A stretch of DNA of 64,000 nucleotides. It comes from JANOZM01 sp031429355. GTDB lineage: Bacteria > Pseudomonadota > Gammaproteobacteria > Burkholderiales > Burkholderiaceae_E. Within the stretch, counting starts at the first letter, position 1; every line of letters begins with the position of its first letter. Location of the stretch: assembly GCA_031429355.1 (NCBI GenBank), contig JANOZM010000013.1, positions 62,001 to 126,000 of the forward strand, written 5' to 3'. The position numbers were made by a program, and so were the translations under genes. The notes beneath the pieces are model-generated. The model saw only the letters and a program-made list of their open reading frames with translations, had not been told where the DNA came from and ran no database searches. Shown one piece after another: positions 41,275 to 50,435 of this stretch.

Positions 41275-43026
41275 TTATTTTTGAATCGCAAATTCAGGTG
41301 CAGCCATCGTTAACGTTAAAGCAGCTTTAATTCGATCATCTTTGTTTTTAGGATCAATGCCATTGATTACGCGTGCAAACGAAGTTTTTGTTGCAACGCT
41401 CATGCCACCGTTCATAGCCAACAAATTGATTCGGTTAATTAGAGCGTCTGCGTCGCCCGCTACATCGTGAAATTTCGAATAATCGAAATTTAGTTTGGTT
41501 TCTTTATCACCGTAGCCACCGTTGCGAATAATTGAGGTATAAAAATTTAAACTACCAACAATTGTCGTTTCGGTTGTAATTTGAAACTCAGGCGAAACCA
41601 ACCCTGCTTTGGCAATTTCACCTGGCGCACGAAAGTCTGGTGAATAAAAGTTAAAGACCGAGGGTGCTAAAAAGGGGCTTTGTCCAAGGCCATAATCGGC
41701 ACTGTCTAAATGATGAATGCGGTTAGTTCCTTCGTTTGATTTTGCGTTGACTAAGCGCATTAAGTTTGCCAAGCGAATGACCGGTTCGCGTAACTTACCG
41801 ACACTTGTCGAAGCCGCATTAATTTCCCGCGCTTCGGTATCCAAAATAATTGCGGTCACTAATGCCTTTAAATCCCCGCGAGTTCCGGCACCATTGTTAT
41901 TAAAGACTGCGGCTGCACGTTCTACGTAGGCGGGGCTTGGGTTACTTGAAACTAATCGTTGGATTAGTCGACGAGCAATAAACGGCCCGACATTCGGGTG
42001 ATTAAAAATATTATCTAAAGCCTGTGTCATGTCTAGTTGCGGAGTTTGCCCCGCTGGCAAAATGGTGCCGTTTAACAGTATTTTAGGTGCTGTCGAATGA
42101 CGACCGGCCCACGGCTGCATAGGGATAGTCCAAGCTTCTTCGCCGCTATGAAATGCATCTGATTTTGCAGTATCTCGCCCACCAAAACTCCAACCCGAAA
42201 ACGCTTTTGCAAAACCCTTAACGGTATCTTCATCGTAAGTAGAAGTTGTTTTGCCTTCAGCATCTTTCAATGGTGTGCCATCGGGGTTTAACTTAACTAG
42301 GCCAATGGAAAAAAGCTGCAACACTTCGCGTGCGTAGTTTTCGTTTGGATGGGTTCCTTTATCCGGATCTTCTTTCTCGCTTTCGAGCATGTTTAGGTAA
42401 TAGCCCATTGCCGGATGTAGCGTTATGTCCTCCAACAATTTTCGATAGTTGCCAAACGCATTGCGGTTTAGCATGTCGATGTACGACCCCATAGCTGGGC
42501 CATTAAGTTCTGGTGCAATATTCGACACCACCATTACTTGGCTTAGAGCAAACGCAACGCGCGCGCGTAATTGAGCGGGGCTATATAACCACTGCTGCCA
42601 GACACCCTCGTAAGCCATTTCATCGGTAGGTTTCCCATTTGTGGTGCGCGGTGCTTGCGAGTCGATATAGTCCGAGACAGGGGCTGCTTCAAGTTTGAAC
42701 TGTTCGGCTAACCAGCGCTCGTAACCCATCGCTCGAACAGCTGTAATTTCAGCCTCGCTCGTTACACCAAAAGTAGTCTGGGCAAGAAAGCGCGCTGTGT
42801 CTTCACTGCTGGTTTGTTTTTCGGCAGGAAGCGATGGTGAACTGCCGGTCGGGCTAGCCGCAAAGGTAACCGTAGAGGACGCAACGCCTTGGTAAATTAG
42901 CGATGCTGAATGCAATGCTGTAGCACCATTCGCTGCTGGTGGGGTCGGTCCCGAACCACCGCATGCGGCGATGACAAATGCGCTAAAAATTAATGCCACA
43001 ACGTTACTGTACTGATGAACCCTCAT
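41275..43026 (-). CDS. DUF1800 family lipoprotein
   Basis: A 583-residue exported protein. The signal ends in the lipobox FVIAAC at about 17-22, so it should be lipid-anchored. Typical DUF1800 sequence: ARFLAQTTFGVTSEAEI, RVAFALSQVMVVS, NENYAREVLQLFSIGL, GFAKAFSGWSF and FIARRLIQRLVSSNPSP. It precedes the DUF1501 gene, with which the family almost always occurs. Function is not established. Confidence 0.85.
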   Translation of the reverse strand: MRVHQYSNVVALIFSAFVIAACGGSGPTPPAANGATALHSASLIYQGVASSTVTFAASPTGSSPSLPAEKQTSSEDTARFLAQTTFGVTSEAEITAVRAMGYERWLAEQFKLEAAPVSDYIDSQAPRTTNGKPTDEMAYEGVWQQWLYSPAQLRARVAFALSQVMVVSNIAPELNGPAMGSYIDMLNRNAFGNYRKLLEDITLHPAMGYYLNMLESEKEDPDKGTHPNENYAREVLQLFSIGLVKLNPDGTPLKDAEGKTTSTYDEDTVKGFAKAFSGWSFGGRDTAKSDAFHSGEEAWTIPMQPWAGRHSTAPKILLNGTILPAGQTPQLDMTQALDNIFNHPNVGPFIARRLIQRLVSSNPSPAYVERAAAVFNNNGAGTRGDLKALVTAIILDTEAREINAASTSVGKLREPVIRLANLMRLVNAKSNEGTNRIHHLDSADYGLGQSPFLAPSVFNFYSPDFRAPGEIAKAGLVSPEFQITTETTIVGSLNFYTSIIRNGGYGDKETKLNFDYSKFHDVAGDADALINRINLLAMNGGMSVATKTSFARVINGIDPKNKDDRIKAALTLTMAAPEFAIQK

Positions 43027-43113
43027 GCGCTACTCCAGTTTTCCCTGGCACGGAGTCAATGTGTTTTTTTTAGTATAGGTTGATCTAAGGTTGTGAACTA
43101 GATCACATCGCTG

Positions 43114-43154
43114 CCACCCGTCGTCTCACAACGACCGTTAGTCTCGACGGGTGG
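43114..43154. repeat. Inverted repeat in a divergent promoter region
   Basis: CCACCCGTCG (43114-43123) and CGACGGGTGG (43145-43154) are perfect 10-bp, GC-rich arms with a 21-base spacer. They lie 25 bases upstream of the lipoprotein gene start and about 90 bases upstream of the DUF1800 gene. No T-run follows, so an operator or leader hairpin is more likely than a terminator. Confidence 0.5.
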
Positions 43155-43178
43155 TCGATCGTTCGTTACACTCGGCAA

Positions 43179-44000
43179 ATGAAAAAATTAAAGCTACTTT
43201 TTATTTTGTGTTCTTTTGGTTTAGTGACCGCTTGCAACAAGCCGGCGGATGCGCCTGCATCAAATCCAAAGGCTCCCGAACAAGTTTCGTCAAAACCAAA
43301 ATTATCCGAGGCAAGCCCTGCGGCTCTCACCGAAGAGTTTGTCGGTCAATGGGATGCCAACTTAGCCACTCCGATTTTAGAGCGTCAACTTGATCGAGTC
43401 GTCTGGCTCGGTAAAAATGTCGGTTGCGAGGGCACCTGCGAATTGCAAAGTGTAATTGTCAAAGAGTTCGATTTAACTGTAGGTACGAATGCCGAAAAAT
43501 TAGTACTTATGGCTAGCAACGATGCTACGAATAGTTGCCATGCTTGTTCCCCTGCTATTTCATTGTTTCGATTTCGAAAGACTGCGAATGGTTGGAAATT
43601 AAGTAGCAGCGATATGGCGTTTGCTAACCTAGGGGCCAACGGGAAAGTCGGGGGAGATCGTCCGATTGAGACTTCTGTTAAAGCACTGACGGAATCGCAA
43701 ATTGCCTTGTTAATCGATTTAACCGATGCTCACCAGGGATTTCAAGAAACTTACCAATTTGTTTATGTCTCGGTCGATGGAAAGTTTGTACAAGCATTTA
43801 AGGAAAAGTCCGGCGAAGACTTTTCTGGCGTAAATTCAGAACTCAAAAATGCTGGCACCGTTTGGGAATCGAAGGTCGATATTGAAACAAATAACGATGT
43901 TAAAACCTTAGTGTTAAGCGCGGAAGGCAAACGCTCTGGCAAAACATTTAAAACGGTAAAACGTTACAACTTTGACGGCAAAAAGTTCGTAGCGATCTAA
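43179..44000 (+). CDS. Lipoprotein of unknown function
   Basis: A 273-residue protein with a lipoprotein signal (lipobox LVTAC, cysteine at 19). A Pro/Ala/Ser-rich linker follows (about 22-55), then a beta-rich domain with two cysteine pairs, VGCEGTC (about 89-95) and SCHAC (about 127-131). I do not recognise a family. It is divergent from the DUF1800/DUF1501 operon and converges on trhO. Confidence 0.65.
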   Translation: MKKLKLLFILCSFGLVTACNKPADAPASNPKAPEQVSSKPKLSEASPAALTEEFVGQWDANLATPILERQLDRVVWLGKNVGCEGTCELQSVIVKEFDLTVGTNAEKLVLMASNDATNSCHACSPAISLFRFRKTANGWKLSSSDMAFANLGANGKVGGDRPIETSVKALTESQIALLIDLTDAHQGFQETYQFVYVSVDGKFVQAFKEKSGEDFSGVNSELKNAGTVWESKVDIETNNDVKTLVLSAEGKRSGKTFKTVKRYNFDGKKFVAI

Positions 44001-44018
44001 CGTGAATTAGACGCTTGA

Positions 44019-44762
44019 CTAGGTTGGAACCCGTTGTTGCTCGTCTAGCTTCTCGTCAAGGCTGACGCGCTCGTCAAAAACGAAACAACGCCCAGAGAAG
44101 TGTGCCCGACCAACATCCTCGAAGTATTTCAAAATGCCACCTTCGAGTTGCGTAACATGCTCAATACCTAAGTTTTGCATAAAAATGGCTGCTTTTTCGC
44201 AGCGAATACCGCCCGTGCAAAAGGTAACCACTCGTTTATTAGATAACGATTCAATGTGCGGTGTAATAGCTTCAGGAAACTGACTAAACCGCTCTATGTT
44301 GTAATCGATAGCGCCGTCAAAGGTGCCTTGTTCGACTTCGAAATGATTGCGGGTGTCCAACAATACAATTTCACGTCCGGCCTCGTCATGGCCTTGATCT
44401 AACCATTGCTTCAGCGTATCCGGCAAGACGGCTGCCGCACGACCCTCGATTGGACGAATGTCTGGCTGACGCATTGTGATTATTTCTTGTTTTAGCTTAA
44501 TCAGCAATTTGCCAAATGGTTGGTCTGCTGAAAAACTCTCTTTAACGATTAGATCGGTAAAACGTAAGTCGGCTTTGAGATCGCTAAGAAATTGTGTGAT
44601 CGACTCTTGGCCGCCGGCCAAAAAGATATTGATACCCTCTGGGGCTATTAGTACCGTACCTTTTAAAGCCAAGGCGTGGCAGCGATGCAGTAGTACTTCG
44701 CGAAGTGCTACTGTCTCGGTTATTTCAACAAATTTATAAGCAGCAATGTTAAGAAAGCGCAT
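44019..44762 (-). CDS. trhO: tRNA uridine(34) hydroxylase, rhodanese type
   Basis: A 247-residue UPF0176/TrhO protein that hydroxylates uridine 34 of certain tRNAs using oxygen. The N-terminal acylphosphatase-like part has FLNIAAYKFV, LKGTVLIAPEGINIFLAG; the rhodanese domain (about 115-215) has VLLDTRNHFEVEQGTFDGA and the active-site loop FCTGGIRCEKAA with its cysteine. The longer frame starts at GTG 44774; ATG 44762 fits the family start better. Confidence 0.9.
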   Translation of the reverse strand: MRFLNIAAYKFVEITETVALREVLLHRCHALALKGTVLIAPEGINIFLAGGQESITQFLSDLKADLRFTDLIVKESFSADQPFGKLLIKLKQEIITMRQPDIRPIEGRAAAVLPDTLKQWLDQGHDEAGREIVLLDTRNHFEVEQGTFDGAIDYNIERFSQFPEAITPHIESLSNKRVVTFCTGGIRCEKAAIFMQNLGIEHVTQLEGGILKYFEDVGRAHFSGRCFVFDERVSLDEKLDEQQRVPT

Positions 44763-44803
44763 AGGCCAAAACACAGCAAAGTTTAGTTGCCGTGCTGATT
44801 TTT

Positions 44804-45682
44804 TTAACCGTTGTGTGTAGCCGCTTTTAACGCCGCAATTCGATCTTGGATTGGTGGATGCGAAGCGAACAATGCCGACATACCACTTGGCATACCAATA
44901 CCGGAAGCCGCCATCGATTTTGGTAATTCACCAGCCTCAACGCCGCCCAGTTTGCCCAGCGCTTTGATCATTGAGCTTGGTTGGCCCATATATTTTGCTG
45001 CGCCAGAATCTGCACGAAACTCGCGCTGACGTGAGAACCAAGCAACAATAATGGAAGCAAGTACACCGAAAACTAATTGGCAGACCAACGAAGTGACCAT
45101 ATAGCCAATGCCCTGACCGTTGCCGTCCTTATTAATTTGCTTGTCGATCACGTAGCCAACTGCCCGTGATAAGAACACAACGAATGTATTAACCACACCT
45201 TGAATAAGAGTTAGGGTAACCATGTCGCCATTGGCGATGTGCGCTACTTCATGGGCCAATACTGCCTCGACTTCTTCTTTTGTCATCGACCGTAATAAAC
45301 CGGTACTGACTGCAACTAAAGCCGAGTTCTTAAATGCGCCAGTAGCAAATGCATTCGGTTCGCCTTCGTAAATTGCAACCTCGGGCATACCGATACCAGC
45401 AGTCTCTGCCAATTTTTTTACGGAGTCGAGTAGCCATTGCTCATCTTGGGAACGGGCTTGCTCGATTACTTGTGCGCCCGTGCTCCATTTAGCCATTTTT
45501 TTGCTGATTAACAGCGAGATAATCGAACCCGTAAAGCCAATGACTGCGGACATTACTAACAACGAAGTCAAATTCAGACCGTTAGGCCCAACTGCGCTCC
45601 CTAGGCCAAAGACGCTAAAAATAATGCCAATAATGAACATTACTGCAAGGTTAGTGCCGATAAATAGTGCGACTCGTTTCAT
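44804..45682 (-). CDS. htpX: Membrane zinc protease HtpX
   Basis: A 292-residue M48 protease of the inner membrane, part of membrane protein quality control. Two N-terminal membrane segments (about 5-25 and 35-58) are followed by NAFATG and the zinc motif HEVAHIANGD near 143-152. Two further hydrophobic segments and the third-ligand region FSRQREFRADSGAAKYMG (about 214-231) follow. The ribosome binding site AGGAG lies about 9 bases before the ATG. A perfect 8-bp hairpin lies in the leader. Confidence 0.95.
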   Translation of the reverse strand: MKRVALFIGTNLAVMFIIGIIFSVFGLGSAVGPNGLNLTSLLVMSAVIGFTGSIISLLISKKMAKWSTGAQVIEQARSQDEQWLLDSVKKLAETAGIGMPEVAIYEGEPNAFATGAFKNSALVAVSTGLLRSMTKEEVEAVLAHEVAHIANGDMVTLTLIQGVVNTFVVFLSRAVGYVIDKQINKDGNGQGIGYMVTSLVCQLVFGVLASIIVAWFSRQREFRADSGAAKYMGQPSSMIKALGKLGGVEAGELPKSMAASGIGMPSGMSALFASHPPIQDRIAALKAATHNG

Positions 45683-45720
45683 AAAAAGTAACTCCTAAAA
45701 ATATTTGGTAGAACGACTGG

Positions 45721-45741
45721 GGCGCAAATACTTTTTGCGCC
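45721..45741. promoter_or_regulatory. Hairpin in the htpX upstream leader
   Basis: GGCGCAAA (45721-45728) and TTTGCGCC (45734-45741) form a perfect 8-bp stem with a 5-base loop, 39 bases upstream of the htpX start. On the plus strand TTTAATTT follows, so it could terminate rightward transcription; on the minus strand it would sit in the htpX leader. It does not cover the htpX ribosome binding site. Confidence 0.45.
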
Positions 45742-46060
45742 TTTAATTTGTTTAGCTTGCTGCAATGAACAAAAATGACCGATGTTGACGAGCTTGGGTC
45801 GATTTTTGCCAATTCAAGAAACGGTGCTTCGATTATCGCATTGTCTGGCGTTTTCATCGCATTCCCCACAATAAGAGTAATTTCGGCGCTGGCAAGCAAC
45901 TTACAAAATATTCAATGCCAAGTCGGTTTCGACTGGTGTTTTACTTTAACCACTCGCGGCACAAGGGCGCGGCACGAGATTTTTGCTAAATATTTTTGTT
46001 TTTTATTTTCGGCTTTCTGATTTACTGGAGTTCGGATTAACTATTTGCAGAAAGCAAACG
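45742..46060. other. Divergent promoter region of htpX and msrA
   Basis: About 320 bases between the divergent htpX and msrA genes. Open frames here have no family resemblance and unlikely starts, and I treat them as chance. Promoters of both genes are expected. No RNA gene was recognised. Confidence 0.4.
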
Positions 46061-46624
46061 ATGAACAATAGCGATTCAACAAATGGTACTGAAACAATTG
46101 TTCTAGGGGGCGGTTGTTTTTGGTGCACCGAGGCCGTGTTTACTCGGGTGCAGGGCGTTACCGCTGTAGAGTCAGGGTATTGCAATGGCCACGTTATTAA
46201 CCCCAGTTATGAGCAAATTTGCGACGGCAATACTGGGCACGCGGAAGTGATTAAAGTGACCTTTAAACCAGAGGAAATTTCGTTAGCGACCTTGTTACAG
46301 ATATTTTTTACGACTCACGATCCAACTACGCTCAATCGTCAAGGCAATGATGTCGGCACGCAATATCGCTCTGGTATTTATTTTCAAAATGACGAACAAC
46401 AACAAGCGGCTAAGGTTGGGCTTAATTCTATTGAACTTGCCAATGTTTGGGGGGCTAAGATAGTCACTGAAATTCAGTTACTTAATAACTATGGTAGTGC
46501 TGAAGCCTACCATCAACGCTATTTCGAATTGCATCCCCAGCAAAGCTATTGTGCTTACGTGGTTGCCCCCAAGGTCGCCAAATTGCGCAAACAATTTGCG
46601 CATTTGCTTAAGAGTGGTAGTTAA
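46061..46624 (+). CDS. msrA: Peptide methionine-S-sulfoxide reductase A
   Basis: A 187-residue MsrA that reduces the S-form of methionine sulfoxide with thioredoxin. The catalytic signature GGGCFWCTEAVF is at about 16-27; GYCNGH, GHAEVIKVTF, THDPTTLNRQGNDVGTQYRS and AYHQRYF follow. A resolving cysteine is available in SYCAYV near the C-terminus. The frame extends 26 codons upstream, but those residues are not family-like, so ATG 46061 is used. Confidence 0.95.
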   Translation: MNNSDSTNGTETIVLGGGCFWCTEAVFTRVQGVTAVESGYCNGHVINPSYEQICDGNTGHAEVIKVTFKPEEISLATLLQIFFTTHDPTTLNRQGNDVGTQYRSGIYFQNDEQQQAAKVGLNSIELANVWGAKIVTEIQLLNNYGSAEAYHQRYFELHPQQSYCAYVVAPKVAKLRKQFAHLLKSGS

Positions 46625-46641
46625 CTAAGGCGCTAATCTAA

Positions 46642-47349
46642 CTAAGGGGCCAGTCGATCAAGCTTCCAAGCTTGGCTTTGGGTGGCGCGTGTAAAGCGTA
46701 ACCGATCATGTAACCGGGAGGAACGACCTTGCCAAAATTCAATCATAGTTGGGTTTAGTCGATACCCGCCCCAGTGCGCTGGTCGTGGAATGGACCCGCT
46801 ATCTGGGTGGCCCTGTTCCACTTTAAATTGTTCTGCAAACGACTTTTCTCGCGCTTCCAAATTGGCCCGCGATTCAATTACTTGGCTTTGGGGTGAGGCC
46901 CAAGCGCCTAAGCGACTGCCTTGAGGTCTACTTTGAAAGTATGCGTCCGATTCGCTTTCGGCAATTTTGTTAACCGTACCTTCAATCCGCACTTGGCGCT
47001 CCAGCTCGTTCCAAAAAAACACTAAGGCTGCATGCGAATTTAACCCGAGGTCTTCGCCTTTGCGGCTTTGATAGTTGGTAAACCAAGTAAAACCCTGTGC
47101 ATCAACTCCCTTCAATAAAACGATACGGGCAGAAGGGCGACCGAAGGCATCGGCGGTCGCTAAAGTCATTGCGTTGGGCTCGCGTAAATTGGCATTTTGC
47201 GCTTGTGAAAACCACACCGAAAATTGCTGGATAGGGTCGTTAAGGACTCCGTTTTCTTCTAGCGCCGCTAACTTATAGTCTTCGCGTAAATCGGCAATTT
47301 TTGCGTGAGCAGTTACTTGAGAGTTTGATTGTTCTTTTGGCTTATTCAT
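46642..47349 (-). CDS. pdxH: Pyridoxamine 5'-phosphate oxidase
   Basis: A 235-residue FMN enzyme that oxidises pyridoxine or pyridoxamine phosphate to pyridoxal phosphate. Motifs: EPNAMTLATADAFGRPSARIVLLKG, FTWFTNYQSRKGEDL, FFWNELERQVRIEG and the C-terminal PAHWGGYRLNPTMIEFWQGRSSRLHDRLRF. The first 18 residues are an extension beyond the family core. It converges on msrA. Confidence 0.95.
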   Translation of the reverse strand: MNKPKEQSNSQVTAHAKIADLREDYKLAALEENGVLNDPIQQFSVWFSQAQNANLREPNAMTLATADAFGRPSARIVLLKGVDAQGFTWFTNYQSRKGEDLGLNSHAALVFFWNELERQVRIEGTVNKIAESESDAYFQSRPQGSRLGAWASPQSQVIESRANLEAREKSFAEQFKVEQGHPDSGSIPRPAHWGGYRLNPTMIEFWQGRSSRLHDRLRFTRATQSQAWKLDRLAP

Positions 47350-47368
47350 CGAGGCAAATTACGCTTTC

Positions 47369-48154
47369 TTAATTCGTAACAACAGGTTGTTGAGCGGCAA
47401 TTTTCTTTACAACATCTTTGGCCTTCGCGTTGGCGGCTTCGTCGCCTTGCCTGCCTGCGGCTGAGTACCAAATTAAAGCGGTGCGAAGATCTTCTGTTAC
47501 ACCCAATCCGGTTTCGTACATGCTTGCAAGTATGTACTGCGCGCTGCCATCGCCAGCTTCGGCGGCCTTGTCGTACCAATAGGCCGATTTCGAATAATCT
47601 TGCTTTGTGCCGCGACCTAAATAATATTGTGTTGCTACTTCGCTGTAGGCTTCTTTGACATTATTCTTGGCCGCGCGCTCAAACCAATCAAAGGCGGTTT
47701 TTTGTGATCGCTCAACGTGGCGGCCTTGTTCGTACAAGCTGCCCAACATATGCTGCGCTAAGCCATAGTTACCGCTTGCAGCTTGGTTTAGATAGCGCAA
47801 AGCGCTGGCCAAAGGCAGCCGTTTGTCTTCATCCGTAATTCGAATCACGGCTAAGTTATAGGCACTATTTAAATCGCCAGCGTTGGCTGCTCGTTGATAA
47901 AGTTTGATGGCAGCCGCTACTTTATCTTGCTCATACAAACGAAACGCTTGGTCAGCCCAAAGTTTTGATTGTTTTTGCTTTTGATCTACCAGAGCCGTCG
48001 TCGGTTGCGCCTGCGCACTGCTTGTTTTAACAAAGATGCATAAAAAAGCTGTTAACAAACCAAGCACGAAAGTAGCGGGCGGGCCTCCACAAAAAAAACG
48101 ATTAATTGGGGTGTTGAGGTTTGGATTAATTAGGGCGCTTAAGTTTGATTTCAT
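47369..48154 (-). CDS. Exported Sel1-repeat protein
   Basis: A 261-residue protein with a hydrophobic signal or anchor at about 20-48. Four or five Sel1-like (TPR-type) repeats follow at about 70-250: AIKLYQRAANAGDLNSAYNL, ALRYLNQAASGNYGLAQHML, AFDWFERAAKNNVKEAYSEV, SAYWYDKAAEAGDGSAQYIL and ALIWYSAAGRQGDEAANAKA. Such repeats mediate protein contacts in the periplasm. The partner is unknown. It lies 19 bases upstream of pdxH on the same strand. Confidence 0.8.
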   Translation of the reverse strand: MKSNLSALINPNLNTPINRFFCGGPPATFVLGLLTAFLCIFVKTSSAQAQPTTALVDQKQKQSKLWADQAFRLYEQDKVAAAIKLYQRAANAGDLNSAYNLAVIRITDEDKRLPLASALRYLNQAASGNYGLAQHMLGSLYEQGRHVERSQKTAFDWFERAAKNNVKEAYSEVATQYYLGRGTKQDYSKSAYWYDKAAEAGDGSAQYILASMYETGLGVTEDLRTALIWYSAAGRQGDEAANAKAKDVVKKIAAQQPVVTN

Positions 48155-48276
48155 ATTTTTATTTTAACCTGCGGGCTTGAAACTACGAAGACGCCCATAC
48201 ATTAACGTAAATTCCAGTTTTTTCGTTATTGATGCTGGTAAGCTAGAAGTTATCTTGTTATTTGTTGGGAGATCCT

Positions 48277-48879
48277 GTGAAACTGTTTAAACACGCGCGT
48301 TACTTAGTACTAGGTATGGTTGCTGCCCTTTCAGGCTGCGGCTACAACGATATCCAGAAATTGGACGAATCGACCAAATCCAGTTGGGCCGAGGTGGTTA
48401 ACCAATACCAACGCCGAGCCGACCTAATTCCCAACTTAGTCAACACCGTTAAAGGCTACGCCCAACAAGAGCAAGATGTATTTGTTAAAGTCACCGAAGC
48501 TCGATCACGGGTGGGCCAAATCAAAGTAGATCCGTCCAACCCAGAGTCGCTTAAGCAATTTGAAAATGCGCAAAAAGAAGTCGGCAGCGCTTTATCGCGG
48601 TTATTGGTTGTTTCTGAAAACTACCCACAATTAAAGTCTGACGCGAACTTTCGCGATTTGCAGGCCGAGTTGTCGGGTACTGAAAACAGAATTACAGTGG
48701 CACGCCAGCGTTATATTGGGGCGGTTCAAAAGTACAACGAATTCGTGCGACAAGTTCCTCAAAATCTAACGGCTATGGTTTTTGGGTACGAGGTCAAGCC
48801 ACAATTTACCGTTGAAAACGAAGCGCAAATTAAGACCGCGCCTAAAGTAGATTTTGGACAACCGGCGACGCAAAAGTAA
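48277..48879 (+). CDS. LemA family lipoprotein
   Basis: A 200-residue LemA protein. I choose GTG 48277, which has GGGAG 5-6 bases upstream, over the TTG at 48262. A lipobox-like AALSGC at about 17-22 precedes the conserved helical core: NQYQRRADLIPNLVNTVKGYA, FENAQKEVGSALSRLLVVSENYPQLKSDANFRDLQAELSGTENRI and RYIGAVQKYNEFVRQVP. The function is not known. It leads a cluster with two TPM-domain genes, a common association. Confidence 0.85.
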   Translation: MKLFKHARYLVLGMVAALSGCGYNDIQKLDESTKSSWAEVVNQYQRRADLIPNLVNTVKGYAQQEQDVFVKVTEARSRVGQIKVDPSNPESLKQFENAQKEVGSALSRLLVVSENYPQLKSDANFRDLQAELSGTENRITVARQRYIGAVQKYNEFVRQVPQNLTAMVFGYEVKPQFTVENEAQIKTAPKVDFGQPATQK

Positions 48880-48910
48880 TGAGCTGCTCGCAAAGCTCGT
48901 CAAATGGCGC

Positions 48911-49921
48911 ATGGTTTTTAATGTGTCCTTTATGATGCGCTTTTTACTCGCGTCTTTGCTGTTTTGCATGGGCTTGTTAGGCCAGTTCGAAGCAAGTAAA
49001 GGTCTGCTCTGGAATACGGCTGCTAGCCAAGAGCTGCAGCCCATTCCGCCATTGCGTGAGCGAGTTACTGATTTAACTTCAACGCTTACGCCTGCTGAAC
49101 GTGGGGTTTTGGTCGCCAAGCTGGCTCAATTAGAGCAAGCTAAAGGCTCGCAAGTGGCGGTACTAATTGTGCCGACAACAATGCCCGAAGATAACGCTAG
49201 TTATGCGCTTCGCGTTGTCGACGCCTGGAAGCTAGGCCGTGGTGTCGTTAACGGCAAAATGGTTGGCGACGGTGTGTTGCTTTTAGTGGTCAAGAATGAT
49301 CGCAAAGTTCGCATAGAAGTTGGCCGTGGCCTCGAAGGCGCGATTCCTGATTCGCGCGCAAAACGCATTATTTCTGAATCAATAAGCCCTCGCTTCAAAA
49401 CGGGGGACTTCACGGGCGGTGTCAACGCCGGTGTTGACGATTTGAGCAAGTTAATTCAAGGCGAAGCACTGCCAGAGCCGTGGAATCTTTCAACGGGTGA
49501 AAGCGATTCCAAAAAACCTCAATCAAATGAATTTTCTCTTTCGGAGTGGATTCCGTTTGCAATTGCTGCAGTTATATTCGGCTTTGTTGTAACCGGCATA
49601 TTTGGTCGGTTTTTCGGCTCTATTTTTTCGGGTCTTGGCGGGGGCTTTTTGATGTCCGTCGCGACCGCTTCCACGCCTTTGGCAATTGCCGCCGGTATGG
49701 GCTTGTTTCTGTTCTTCCTCGTGTTTGGAGGCTCACGCAACCGCGTTCATCGCGTTGGTCGACACACCTATGGCAATACGCCGGTTATCCTTCCTGGCGG
49801 TTTTGGCGGTGGTTGGGGAGGCAATGGCGGTGGCGGGTTTGGTGGTGGCTCGTCAGGCGGAGGTGGCTTCTCGGGTGGCGGTGGTGATTTTGGTGGCGGA
49901 GGGGCTTCCGGTGACTGGTAA
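48911..49921 (+). CDS. TPM-domain (YgcG-like) membrane protein
   Basis: A 336-residue protein with a signal peptide (about 8-28), a TPM domain at about 40-180 (ERVTDLTSTLTPAERGVLVAKLAQLE, GVLLLVVKNDRKVRIEVGRGLEGAIPD), two or three hydrophobic segments at about 210-285, and a Gly/Ser-rich tail (about 295-336) ending GASGDW. Frames extend up to TTG 48854; ATG 48911 or 48932 are better starts and the choice is not certain. TPM proteins of plants help photosystem repair; the bacterial role is unclear. Confidence 0.8.
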   Translation: MVFNVSFMMRFLLASLLFCMGLLGQFEASKGLLWNTAASQELQPIPPLRERVTDLTSTLTPAERGVLVAKLAQLEQAKGSQVAVLIVPTTMPEDNASYALRVVDAWKLGRGVVNGKMVGDGVLLLVVKNDRKVRIEVGRGLEGAIPDSRAKRIISESISPRFKTGDFTGGVNAGVDDLSKLIQGEALPEPWNLSTGESDSKKPQSNEFSLSEWIPFAIAAVIFGFVVTGIFGRFFGSIFSGLGGGFLMSVATASTPLAIAAGMGLFLFFLVFGGSRNRVHRVGRHTYGNTPVILPGGFGGGWGGNGGGGFGGGSSGGGGFSGGGGDFGGGGASGDW

Positions 49922-50435
49922 ACCAAATGTAGCTCGGCTCTCACGCTTGTTTCGCCATTTATTTACTTGGCAATCAAAAGTGGATAACGCTTTTAGTGAA
50001 ACTTGCTTTGAAAAAATTGAACACGCCGTTGCAAAGACCGAATCGATACATGGTTGCGAAATTGCGTTTGTTGTCGAAGCCAGCCTAAGCCCTAGGCAAA
50101 TATGGAATAGATGTACTGCACGCGATCGAGCGTTAGAAATGTTTGGCCGCTTTGGTGTATGGGATACCGAACTAAATAATGGCGTATTACTTTATGTTTT
50201 GTTTGCAGATCGCAGTGTTGAATTAGTAGTCGATCGTGCAATATCGAAGCGCGTCGAACAGTTAGTTTGGGACGGAATTGTTAAGGAGTTAACGAACCAA
50301 TTTGCAAGCCAAGAATACGGTGCCGCTTCTGTGAAAGCGGTCGAGCAAATTGGAGCCATCTTAGGCGTACATTTCCAAGCGGTTGATGCTTCAAAAGATG
50401 TTAACGAAGTGCCCAACAGGCCTCGGTCTATTTAA
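49911..50435 (+). CDS. Second TPM-domain protein
   Basis: A 174-residue protein with a TPM-like domain (FEKIEHAVAKTESIHGCEIAFVVEASL, MFGRFGVWDTELNNGVLLYVLFADRSVELVVDRAI). It lacks a signal peptide and the Gly-rich tail. A longer frame starts at 49686, but that part is a shadow of the first TPM gene. GTG 49911 has a strong site (GGCGGAGGGG) 6 bases upstream and overlaps the previous gene by 11 nt. LemA plus two TPM genes is the usual three-gene order. The 3' end overlaps the convergent PEP-CTERM gene by 8 nt. Confidence 0.8.
   Translation: MTGKPNVARLSRLFRHLFTWQSKVDNAFSETCFEKIEHAVAKTESIHGCEIAFVVEASLSPRQIWNRCTARDRALEMFGRFGVWDTELNNGVLLYVLFADRSVELVVDRAISKRVEQLVWDGIVKELTNQFASQEYGAASVKAVEQIGAILGVHFQAVDASKDVNEVPNRPRSI

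Noticed and set aside
45775..46020. 81-codon plus-strand frame upstream of msrA
   Set aside because: No ribosome binding site, no family resemblance, overlaps the expected promoter region.
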